Notes under the pieces: model-generated
What the model saw: the letters and a program-made list of their open reading frames with translations, nothing else
What the model was told of the DNA's origin: nothing
The model's database searches: none
Source of the DNA: Bacteroidales bacterium
GTDB lineage: Bacteria; Bacteroidota; Bacteroidia; Bacteroidales; UBA10428
NCBI GenBank assembly: GCA_016931575.1
Contig: JAFGEO010000131.1
Coordinates: 1 to 51,965, forward strand
DNA length: 51,965 bases
Direction of reading: 5' to 3'
Part shown: positions 45,069-51,965 of the stretch, piece by piece
Layout of the letters: every line of letters begins with the position of its first letter
Numbering within the stretch: position 1 is the stretch's first letter
Translations under genes and position numbers: made by a program

Positions 45069-45168
45069 TTCCCACTGGCATATTGAGTGCCAGTGGGAAA
45101 AGTATGTTCAGTTAAAAGTAATAACTGTTTTTGCTAAACCAGTTGCCCTCAAAGTCTCAGGCGAGACT
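45069..45168 (-). promoter_or_regulatory. Hairpin-rich leader upstream of the FISUMP/TonB operon
   Basis: Three perfect hairpins: TTCCCACTGGCA/TGCCAGTGGGAA (45069-45080, 45088-45099, 7-base loop); CAGTTA/TAACTG (45109-45114, 45122-45127, 7-base loop); AGTCTC/GAGACT (45153-45158, 45163-45168, AGGC loop). The TAACTG strand can instead pair with CAGTT at 45140-45144, so two forms exclude each other. The first hairpin is 16 bp from the start codon. An attenuator or operator is possible; the transcription start is not known. Confidence 0.4.
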
Positions 45169-45261
45169 CTATCCTCATTTCTCAGAACGGCACAATTAAC
45201 CTCGCCTCTAAAGTAGTAAATAATTACTAATATTTATACCCCCCCGTTATTTAGAATTATT

Positions 45262-46239
45262 CTATCTGGGCTTCTCCAGCAGCCAGATGGATTGGTCGAT
45301 CTGCCGGCGCAGGCGCCGGAGTTCGTTCAGCGCTTCCTTTCTGTCGTAGAATGTGCCGACAACCACGCGGATATTTTCTCCCATGGGAACGACTTCTGCA
45401 GCAAATCCATCATCGATAAGCTCCTGCATGGATATTTCAGCATTTTTTATCGTCTTGAAACTCCCGGCAATCAGGTAGTAGCTTATTCCGGAAGCCTCTT
45501 CATCCGCACCGGTTGCACCTTCTTCCGGATCGTAGGCAAGTGCCACACGGGTGGTGGTCCGGGTATTCAGCTTTTCTTCAACAAGCTGGGTAGCGGAGTC
45601 GGTACTTAATACCTCACGGGTTCCAAAAACCAGTTGTTCATTCCTGGTCAGCCGTTTATTAAAGTCAAAAAGCCTGTAATTACTCCCCTCGGATAGGAGG
45701 ATAATGATAGTTACCAGAATAACAAGCAGCAGGATCCCGATGGTAATATACAACACCGTCTGTTTTCGCCGGGGTTGGTCAATAGGTTTAAGCGCTTCTG
45801 CCGGGACTCGTTCCACAGTCCCCGGCTCAAAATCAATCTCCAGGGCATCCAGTCCAAAGGAGTCAGCCAGGTAGTTGACATCCTTCAATTCTTCGAAAAG
45901 TAAACGATTGTTTTCTCCAAACGAGAAGGTCCCGATACCTTCCAGGGTAATTTTCCCGCTATCCTTCAGCGTATTAAAAAAGCGCTGAACAAAGTCGTCG
46001 ATGTAATCGGAAGCCCTTTCCCTGTTAATCTTCAGCGACGCAGCAATGTGATTCTCCAGCACACCATTATCCTTAATCCAATCCTCCCGGAAACGGATTT
46101 CCTTGCCAGGGGGTATCAGGACTTTCTTCTTTTTATCCATGACCGCATGTCTGTAATGCGTCTCAAAACCCCCAATCCCTCTGAGAATGATGCATTCATT
46201 CATCAGGATTAATTCATGTATGAAAGGTGCCAAATCCAA
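45262..46239 (-). CDS. HU-domain (CCDC81-type) and SPOR-domain membrane protein
   Basis: 325 residues. Two N-terminal HU-like domains (about 1-60, FIHELILMNECIILRGIGGFE; about 65-135, KINRERASDYIDDFVQRFF and ITLEGIGTFSFGENNRL), one membrane helix (about 180-200, LYITIGILLLVILVTIIILL in part), and a C-terminal SPOR domain (about 248-325, YYLIAGSFKTIKNAEISM, RVVVGTFYDRKEALNEL) that binds denuded peptidoglycan. Start codon TTG: an in-frame TAA lies 18 bp upstream and the first ATG would cut into the HU domain. Links cytoplasm to septal wall (inference). Confidence 0.9.
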   Translation of the reverse strand: MDLAPFIHELILMNECIILRGIGGFETHYRHAVMDKKKKVLIPPGKEIRFREDWIKDNGVLENHIAASLKINRERASDYIDDFVQRFFNTLKDSGKITLEGIGTFSFGENNRLLFEELKDVNYLADSFGLDALEIDFEPGTVERVPAEALKPIDQPRRKQTVLYITIGILLLVILVTIIILLSEGSNYRLFDFNKRLTRNEQLVFGTREVLSTDSATQLVEEKLNTRTTTRVALAYDPEEGATGADEEASGISYYLIAGSFKTIKNAEISMQELIDDGFAAEVVPMGENIRVVVGTFYDRKEALNELRRLRRQIDQSIWLLEKPR

Positions 46240-46273
46240 TGGAGATAATTTCTTTTAAAAATAGAATAGGACA

Positions 46274-46281
46274 CAAAAATA
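46274..46281 (-). promoter_or_regulatory. -7 box of the HU-SPOR gene
   Basis: The complement reads TATTTTTG, matching TAnnTTTG, and ends 34 bp before the TTG start codon. This position supports that start. Confidence 0.45.
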
Positions 46282-46438
46282 TGAATTATAGAAAGGAAAT
46301 AGTTATAAACACATTGTTTCTCGGTTTTCTATAAATTTCCGGGATTAGGATCTGTACCCTTTGTAGTTTTTATGAAAAGCAGCACAGCAGCTAGGAAGCT
46401 ATAAGGGAAAATCTTATTTTCGTATAAATTTTTTAAGG

Positions 46439-47548
46439 ATGAAGGTCATTCAAATGGTTGATCTGCAGGGCCAGTATCAACGTATTAAAAGCGAGGTCGA
46501 TACTGCCATTCAGGAGGTAATCGATTCATCCGCATTTATCAAGGGCCCACAGGTAAAAGTTTTCCAGGACAACCTGGCCGGCTACCTCGGGGCCAGGCAT
46601 GTTATTGGCTGTGCCAATGGCACCGATGCCCTGCAGATCGCCCTGATGGCCCTGGGCCTGCAGCCCGGTGACGAAGTGATCACCCCTGATTTTACCTTTA
46701 TCGCCACCGTCGAGGTTATTGCCCTATTGGGGTTGAAACCTGTGATCGTAGACATTGATCCGCTGACCTGCAATATCGATCCTGAACAAGTCCGGAAAGC
46801 CATCACTCCAAAAACCCGGGCGATTATCCCGGTGCATCTTTACGGACAGTGCGCCCCTATGGGGGAACTACTCCGGATTGCCGGTGAGCATTCCATCCCG
46901 GTTATCGAAGATAATGCCCAGGCCCTGGGGGGTACCTATGATGACGGCATGCTAAGAGGCAGGACAGGAACACTCGGCACCATCGGATGTACCTCCTTCT
47001 TCCCCTCGAAGAACCTGGGATGCTTTGGCGATGGCGGGGCCCTGATCACCAACGATGATAAGCTGGCTGAAACACTAACTGCTATCGGTAACCACGGTGC
47101 AAAAGTAAAATATTATAACGACCTCATCGGTGTCAACTCCCGGCTTGATACCCTGCAGGCTGCCATCCTGAATGTCAAACTGAAATACCTGGATGAGTAT
47201 GCTTTAGCCAGGCAAAAAGCTGCTAAGTGCTATAACGAAAAGCTTGCGAATATCGGTGAAGTCACCACCCCAAAAGTGGCAGATTACACAGACCATGTGT
47301 ACCACCAGTATACCCTGCAGATCAGTGAGGGGCGCGATGAACTTAAAAAATACCTTGCTGAGAAAGGTATTCCCAGCATGATCTACTACCCGGTACCCAT
47401 GCATGAGCAAAAGGCTTACCGGACTGATGGGGATTTCCCGGTTTCGGAAGCGATGGCAAAAGCCGTCCTCTCCCTTCCCATGCATACCGAACTTCGTTTG
47501 GAAGAACAGGAGTATATCTGTTCGGCCATCAAAGAATTCTTTAACTAA
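46439..47548 (+). CDS. DegT/DnrJ/EryC1/StrS sugar aminotransferase (WbpE/WlbC-like)
   Basis: PLP aminotransferase acting on a nucleotide-linked keto sugar. 369 residues. Seen: VDLQGQYQRIKSEVD, GCANGTDALQIALMALGL (about 58-75), PVHLYGQCAPM, IEDNAQALGGTYDD (Asp of the PLP ring) and the PLP Lys191 in FFPSKNLGCFGDGGAL. The next gene, an N-acetyltransferase, makes the role of UDP-2-acetamido-3-keto-glucuronate aminotransferase likely, as in WbpE/WlbC. The genes for the preceding dehydrogenase and oxidase are not in the window. Confidence 0.92.
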   Translation: MKVIQMVDLQGQYQRIKSEVDTAIQEVIDSSAFIKGPQVKVFQDNLAGYLGARHVIGCANGTDALQIALMALGLQPGDEVITPDFTFIATVEVIALLGLKPVIVDIDPLTCNIDPEQVRKAITPKTRAIIPVHLYGQCAPMGELLRIAGEHSIPVIEDNAQALGGTYDDGMLRGRTGTLGTIGCTSFFPSKNLGCFGDGGALITNDDKLAETLTAIGNHGAKVKYYNDLIGVNSRLDTLQAAILNVKLKYLDEYALARQKAAKCYNEKLANIGEVTTPKVADYTDHVYHQYTLQISEGRDELKKYLAEKGIPSMIYYPVPMHEQKAYRTDGDFPVSEAMAKAVLSLPMHTELRLEEQEYICSAIKEFFN

Positions 47549-48129
47549 TGCCTATGCCTGAAGATTACTTTTCACACCCTACCGCTGTTATTGATGAAGG
47601 TTGCACCATTGGTGCCGGAACAAAGATCTGGCATTTTACACACATCATGCCCGGAAGCATCCTGGGTGAAAACTGTAACATCGGGCAGAACTGTGTAATC
47701 TCTCCGGGTGTTATACTCGGCAGGAATGTCAAAGTGCAGAACAACGTATCCATCTACACCGGTGTGATCTGTGAAGACGATGTTTTCCTGGGGCCGTCGA
47801 TGGTATTTACCAACATCACCAATCCCCGGAGTGCCATTATCCGCCGCGATCAGTACGTGGAAACCCTCGTAAGGAAGGGTGCATCGATCGGAGCCAATGC
47901 CACCATCGTATGTGGGAATACCATTGGTGAGTATGCCCTGATCGGGGCAGGTGCCGTGGTCACAAAGGCTGTCGCTCCCTATGCCCTGGTGGTTGGAAAC
48001 CCTGCACGGCATATCGGTTGGGTGAGCGAATATGGTCACAGCCTGAGCTTCGACTCCAGGGGTATAGCCAGCTGTCCCGAAAGCGGGGAAAGGTATGAAT
48101 TAAAAAAGAACAGCGTTAAAAAAATATAG
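47548..48129 (+). CDS. Left-handed beta-helix N-acetyltransferase (WbpD/WlbB-like)
   Basis: 193 residues; start codon overlaps the aminotransferase stop by one base (TAATG). Hexapeptide repeats run nearly end to end: AVIDEGCTIGAGTKIWHFTHI, NCNIGQNCVISPGVILGRNVKV, VFTNITNPRSAIIRRDQY, KGASIGANATIVCGNTIG, ALIGAGAVVTKAV and VVGNPARHIGWV. The ITNPRS segment and length fit acetylation of a UDP-2-acetamido-3-amino-glucuronate for O-antigen or capsule. Confidence 0.92.
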   Translation: MPMPEDYFSHPTAVIDEGCTIGAGTKIWHFTHIMPGSILGENCNIGQNCVISPGVILGRNVKVQNNVSIYTGVICEDDVFLGPSMVFTNITNPRSAIIRRDQYVETLVRKGASIGANATIVCGNTIGEYALIGAGAVVTKAVAPYALVVGNPARHIGWVSEYGHSLSFDSRGIASCPESGERYELKKNSVKKI

Positions 48130-48130
48130 C

Positions 48131-49153
48131 ATGCAAACCATCCTAGTTACAGGCGGCACAGGGTACATCGGGTCACACACAGCGGTTGAACTGATCGAAA
48201 AAGGCTATCATGTAGTGATTGTTGATAACCTGCTCAATTCGCAGATCGAAGTACTCGACGGCATTGAAGCCATCACCGGGAAACGCCCCGCTTTTGAAGA
48301 ATTTGACCTGTGCGACCGGCAAAAGACTGCCGGATTGTTCCGAAAATATTCCATTGATGCCATCATTCACTTCGCAGCACGAAAAGCAGTTGGTGAGTCG
48401 GTGTCAATGCCTCTTGAATACTACCATAACAACCTGGAATCCCTGATCGTCCTGATGGAAAATATGAAGGCAAATAAGGTATCTTCCATGGTGTTTTCTT
48501 CCTCCTGCACCGTATACGGGCAGCCCGATGAGCTTCCAGTTACCGAAAAGGCCCCGACCAAAAAGGCTCTTTCGCCCTATGGCTATACCAAGCAAATTGC
48601 CGAGGACATTATTCAGGATACCCTGTATGCTCACCCGGAACTTAAATCCATTGCGCTCCGGTATTTCAATCCCATCGGCGCTCATCCTTCTGCACTCATC
48701 GGAGAATTGCCTTTAGGGGTGCCTCAAAACCTGGTGCCTTTCGTCACGCAAACTGCCGCCGGCGTGCGCGAAAAACTCCGTGTTTTCGGAAACGATTACG
48801 ACACTCCGGACGGAAGTGCCATTCGCGATTATATCTATGTCTGCGACCTCGCCAAGGCACACGTTGTTGCGGTAAAACGAATGTTGGAAGGCAAGAATAA
48901 ATCCAATTACGAAATGTTTAACCTGGGAACCGGCACCGGTAGTTCCGTGTTGGAGATCATCCATGCCTTTGAAGAGGCTACCGGACAGAAGATCAACTAT
49001 GAGATTGTCGACCGCAGGGAAGGAGATATTGAAAAGGTTTGGGCCGATACCCGCCTTGCAAACGAGGAGCTGGGATGGAAAGCCGATACCCCCCTGGAAA
49101 CAACCCTCCTTACTGCCTGGCAGTGGGAAAAGAGAATAAGGAATATTCACTAA
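48131..49153 (+). CDS. galE: UDP-glucose 4-epimerase
   Basis: NAD-dependent interconversion of UDP-glucose and UDP-galactose, or the N-acetyl forms. 340 residues. Seen: GGTGYIGSHTAVELIEKGY (about 7-25), IIHFAARKAVGESV, FSSSCTVYGQPDELPV, catalytic Tyr150 and Lys154 in SPYGYTKQIAED, RYFNPIGAHPSALIGE and DYIYVCDLAKAHV. It starts one base after the acetyltransferase stop, in the same operon. Confidence 0.96.
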   Translation: MQTILVTGGTGYIGSHTAVELIEKGYHVVIVDNLLNSQIEVLDGIEAITGKRPAFEEFDLCDRQKTAGLFRKYSIDAIIHFAARKAVGESVSMPLEYYHNNLESLIVLMENMKANKVSSMVFSSSCTVYGQPDELPVTEKAPTKKALSPYGYTKQIAEDIIQDTLYAHPELKSIALRYFNPIGAHPSALIGELPLGVPQNLVPFVTQTAAGVREKLRVFGNDYDTPDGSAIRDYIYVCDLAKAHVVAVKRMLEGKNKSNYEMFNLGTGTGSSVLEIIHAFEEATGQKINYEIVDRREGDIEKVWADTRLANEELGWKADTPLETTLLTAWQWEKRIRNIH

Positions 49154-49163
49154 TCATAGTTCT

Positions 49164-50219
49164 ATGGACAAGACCATACTCATCACAGGAGGAGCAGGAT
49201 TCATCGGATCGCATGTTGTCAGGCAGTTCATCTATTTTTACCCCGATTACCTGGTGGTGAATGTTGACAAGCTCACCTATGCCGGAAACCTGGAGAACCT
49301 CAGGGATGTAGAACACCGGCCCAACTATCGTTTCGAGCGGGTGGACATCGTTGATCCGGTAGCTGTTCGGAAGCTTTTCGAAAAATACAAGGTTGATGGA
49401 GTGGTACACCTGGCTGCAGAATCGCATGTCGACCGTTCAATCAGCAGTCCGATGGAATTCATTTACACCAACATCATCGGAACCGTGAACCTGCTGAATG
49501 CCTGCAAGGAAGCCTGGAAAGATACGCTTGATGACAAGCTTTTCTATCACATCTCTACGGATGAAGTGTATGGTACCGCTGAAGGCGATAGCTTCTTTAC
49601 CGAATCGACTGCCTATGACCCCCGTAGTCCCTACTCCGCCTCCAAAGCCAGCAGCGACCACCTGGTAAGGGCCTACCACAATACCTTTAAATTACCGGTA
49701 GTCATATCAAACTGTTCCAATAATTACGGCCCGAATCAGTTCCCGGAAAAGCTGATCCCCCTGGTCATTCATAACATCAAGAACATGCGTGAGATCCCCG
49801 TTTACGGAAAAGGGGAAAACATCCGCGACTGGTTGTATGTCATCGACCATGCCCGGGCCATCGACCAGATCTTCCATATGGGCGTGATCGGGGAAACCTA
49901 TAATATCGGAGGCTGCAACGAATGGAAAAACATTGACGTGGTGAAGCTGCTTTGTACCATTCTGGACGAGAAACTGGATCGTAAACCGGGAACCTCTGCA
50001 AAGCTGATCACCTATGTAAAAGACCGGGCAGGGCACGATTTACGCTATGCTATCGATGCCAGCAAACTGCAAAATGAGCTGGGCTGGGAAACCTCAGTCG
50101 ATTTTGAGAAGGGGCTCAAGCGCACGGTAGACTGGTACCTGGATAATGAAGCCTGGGTGAATAACATTACCTCGGGGGAATATGAGAAATATTACGAGCG
50201 GCAGTATAAAAACAGATAG
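49164..50219 (+). CDS. rfbB: dTDP-glucose 4,6-dehydratase
   Basis: Forms dTDP-4-keto-6-deoxyglucose, precursor of rhamnose and other deoxysugars. 351 residues. Seen: GGAGFIGSHVVRQFI (about 7-21), VVNVDKLTYAGNLENL, VVHLAAESHVDRSI, the active-site ISTDEVYGT, Tyr157 and Lys161 in YSASKASSDHLV, SNCSNNYGPNQFPEKLIPL and YGKGENIRDWLYVIDHA. The rest of the rhamnose pathway (rfbA, C, D) is not in the window. It starts 10 bp after galE. Confidence 0.96.
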   Translation: MDKTILITGGAGFIGSHVVRQFIYFYPDYLVVNVDKLTYAGNLENLRDVEHRPNYRFERVDIVDPVAVRKLFEKYKVDGVVHLAAESHVDRSISSPMEFIYTNIIGTVNLLNACKEAWKDTLDDKLFYHISTDEVYGTAEGDSFFTESTAYDPRSPYSASKASSDHLVRAYHNTFKLPVVISNCSNNYGPNQFPEKLIPLVIHNIKNMREIPVYGKGENIRDWLYVIDHARAIDQIFHMGVIGETYNIGGCNEWKNIDVVKLLCTILDEKLDRKPGTSAKLITYVKDRAGHDLRYAIDASKLQNELGWETSVDFEKGLKRTVDWYLDNEAWVNNITSGEYEKYYERQYKNR

Positions 50220-50239
50220 TTGGAGTGTTTCCCGACTAT
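50216..50239 (+). terminator. Weak hairpin after rfbB
   Basis: ATAGTTGG (50216-50223) pairs with CCGACTAT (50232-50239), one G-T wobble, 8-base loop, overlapping the stop codon. It is followed by TTCTAAATG, without a real T-run, so it is at best a weak terminator. Confidence 0.3.
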
Positions 50240-50335
50240 TTCTAAATGTAATTAGTTTTTTATTACTTCCTGTTAAGGATCATATTGATTCAAGAAGCAT
50301 TATTTTTACGATACTGTATTAATAATACAATCATC

Positions 50336-51520
50336 ATGAAAATTGAATGTATTAAGCTAAAGAATTTTAAAACTTTTGAAGCACTCGAACTTACCGATCT
50401 GCCCTCTATTGCCATATTTGTTGGTTCGAATGGTTCTGGTAAAACAACACTTTTCGATGTATTTGGTTTTTTAAGCGATGCTTTAAAAAATAATGTCAGA
50501 CAAGCTCTTCAAAAAAGAGGTGGATTTAAAGAGGTTATATCAAGAGGTAAAAATGGGTTTATCGAGATTGAGCTTCAATTTAGAATAGCTATCGCTGGAA
50601 AAAATCGTTTGGTTACCTACCATTTAGAGATTGGTGAGTTAGATGGATTACCATACATTCACAGAGAAATATTGAGATATAAAAGGGGCCCCTACGGATC
50701 TCCCTATCATTTCCTGGATTTTACTAAAGGAGAGGGATATGCAATAAATAATGAAGAAGATTTTGATAAACAGGATGAAGAGTTAAATAGAGAAAATCAA
50801 AAATTAGGATCACCCGATATATTAGCTATCAAGGGACTTGGCCAGTTTGAAAGATTTAAAGCCGCAAATTCATTTAGAGATTTTATTGAGAATTGGCATG
50901 TTTCAGACTTTCACATTGCTGAAGCCAGGCCAAGTCAAGAAGCTGGGTATGCGGAACATCTTTCACAAACTGGACAAAATTTGCCTCTTGTTGCTCAATT
51001 CATGTTTGAATATTTCAATGAAAGATTTAATACAGTATTGCGCAAAATGAAGCAAAGAGTTCCAGGAATCACCAATGTTGAGGCTGTACCAACTGAAGAT
51101 GGAAGGATTGTTCTGAAATTTCAGGATGGATCATTTAAGGATCCTTTTATAGCAAGATATGTTTCAGATGGTACCATTAAGATGTTTGCTTACTTGCTCC
51201 TTTTGCACGATCCTAAACCACACCCATTACTTTGTATCGAAGAACCAGAGAATCAGTTGTACCCTACGCTGATGGGAGAATTACTTGAGGAGTTTAGAGA
51301 TTATTCAATGAGAGGAGGACAGGTATTTATTTCAACACATTCTCCTGATATCCTTAATCACGCAGAATTAAGTGAAGTCTATTGGCTAGTGAAAAATAAT
51401 GGATTTACTAAAATTCACAGAGCCAAGGAAGATGAATTAATCTCAAAACTTGTGGATGAGGGAGATTTACTCGGATATCTTTGGGTTCAAGATTATTTTA
51501 AGAATAGTAATCCCAAATGA
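50336..51520 (+). CDS. AAA-type ATPase (ABC/SMC-like, AAA_21/AAA_15), probable defence component
   Basis: Start at the ATG giving MKIECIKLKNFKTFE; the upstream frame begins at TTG with no conserved residues. 394 residues. Seen: Walker A GSNGSGKTTL (30-39); a signature-like segment FIARYVSDGTIKMFAYLLLL (about 280-299); Walker B LLCIEEPENQLYP with Glu302/Glu303; and the switch motif FISTHSPDILN (about 327-337). The body between is helical, with no further domain recognised. Base composition is clearly AT-richer than the upstream sugar genes, which suggests acquisition. The stop overlaps the next ATG (ATGA, 51517-51520), so the two products are made together. Confidence 0.9.
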   Translation: MKIECIKLKNFKTFEALELTDLPSIAIFVGSNGSGKTTLFDVFGFLSDALKNNVRQALQKRGGFKEVISRGKNGFIEIELQFRIAIAGKNRLVTYHLEIGELDGLPYIHREILRYKRGPYGSPYHFLDFTKGEGYAINNEEDFDKQDEELNRENQKLGSPDILAIKGLGQFERFKAANSFRDFIENWHVSDFHIAEARPSQEAGYAEHLSQTGQNLPLVAQFMFEYFNERFNTVLRKMKQRVPGITNVEAVPTEDGRIVLKFQDGSFKDPFIARYVSDGTIKMFAYLLLLHDPKPHPLLCIEEPENQLYPTLMGELLEEFRDYSMRGGQVFISTHSPDILNHAELSEVYWLVKNNGFTKIHRAKEDELISKLVDEGDLLGYLWVQDYFKNSNPK

Positions 51521-51965
51521 AAGGTGAAATTGCAGAGATCCTCGTTGAAGAGCCCTCCATGAAGCATTTTCTTCAGGGGATTCTTCCTGGAATCTTGCCG
51601 AAGGGGTATATCCTTAATTCTAATTGTTTTATCCGAGCACATCAGGGAAAACAAGACCTTAGAAAAAGTATCCCTAAAAAAGCAGGAGCCTATCAAAAAT
51701 ACTCAGTCCCAATTAGGCTTATTGTTATTCATGACCAAGATTCGGCAGACTGCATCCTACTAAAGAAGGAACTTAGAGATCTGATTATTTCTAATTCAAC
51801 AATTACTCATTTAATTAGAATAGCATGCCGGGAACTTGAAGCATGGTACCTTGGAGATTTGGATGCATTACAAGCTGTCTATCCACGGTTTAAGGCTGAA
51901 AAGTATAAAAACCGGAAATTATTTAGAAATCCTGATGAGTGTCAGGCTTCCCATGAAATTAAAAA
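51517..51965 (+). CDS. DUF4276 protein (TOPRIM-like), cut by the right edge
   Basis: I translated the 149 codons present: MKGEIAEILVEEPSMKHFL, then SVPIRLIVIHDQDSADC and RIACRELEAWYLGDLDAL. The Glu-rich first strand (VEEPS) and the DxDS motif fit a TOPRIM-type metal site, and the CRELEAWYL segment is typical of DUF4276. The gene runs off the window; family members are about 200-220 residues, so about a quarter is missing. It is coupled to the ATPase gene, and a nuclease partner in a two-gene antiphage system is the likely role (inference). Confidence 0.85.
   Translation, partial: MKGEIAEILVEEPSMKHFLQGILPGILPKGYILNSNCFIRAHQGKQDLRKSIPKKAGAYQKYSVPIRLIVIHDQDSADCILLKKELRDLIISNSTITHLIRIACRELEAWYLGDLDALQAVYPRFKAEKYKNRKLFRNPDECQASHEIK

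Overview
The window is a piece of a Bacteroidota chromosome, most likely from the Bacteroidales/Marinilabiliales side of the phylum. The signs are a SusC-type receptor beside a hybrid two-component regulator, type IX secretion (T9SS) genes and cargo, gldH, a CCDC81-type HU/SPOR protein, a DUF4249/TonB pair, -7 boxes of the TAnnTTTG type, and few Shine-Dalgarno sequences. No rRNA, tRNA, CRISPR array or transposase is visible.

Layout. 1-9525 (minus): part of an arabinan-type polysaccharide utilisation locus, namely a truncated SusC receptor running off the left edge, a 1450-residue hybrid two-component sensor/regulator, and a GH43 arabinanase-like enzyme with a T9SS sorting domain. 9526-22075: a tiny protein that is almost only a T9SS sorting domain (plus), then a long minus-strand housekeeping/T9SS block: ald, tsaE, porX, porW; an Nfu-like scaffold and Mrp; an alkyltransferase-like protein, trmB, gldH, a PSP1/RicT-like protein and holB. 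22204-27144 (plus): pgk, proC, a decayed lipoprotein-like pseudogene with a structured repeat, then a serine acetyltransferase and cysteine synthase pair. 27149-38533 (minus): an M13 peptidase and a DUF502 membrane protein, both followed by copies of one palindromic element; a TetR-controlled RND efflux operon; a YjbR protein coupled to a twice-frameshifted small gene; YraN; and an S66 carboxypeptidase. 38662-40695 (plus): metG. 40756-46239 (minus): a FISUMP lipoprotein / TonB receptor / DUF4249 operon behind a hairpin-rich leader, and an HU-SPOR membrane protein. 46439-50219 (plus): nucleotide-sugar genes (aminotransferase, N-acetyltransferase, galE, rfbB). 50336-51965 (plus): an AT-rich AAA ATPase overlapping a DUF4276 gene cut by the right edge.

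How they fit together. PorX and PorW belong to the T9SS control and assembly machinery; the GH43 enzyme and the mini-CTD protein are its predicted cargo. SusC, the hybrid regulator and GH43 would sense, import and cut arabinan. The four nucleotide-sugar genes supply parts of a surface-polysaccharide pathway. The terminal ATPase/DUF4276 pair has the look of an acquired two-gene defence module (ATPase plus TOPRIM-like nuclease). The items most worth a second look are that pair, the repeated TATTGTT sites before susC, the duplicated palindromic terminator element, the frameshifted YjbR-coupled gene, and the leader of the FISUMP/TonB operon.
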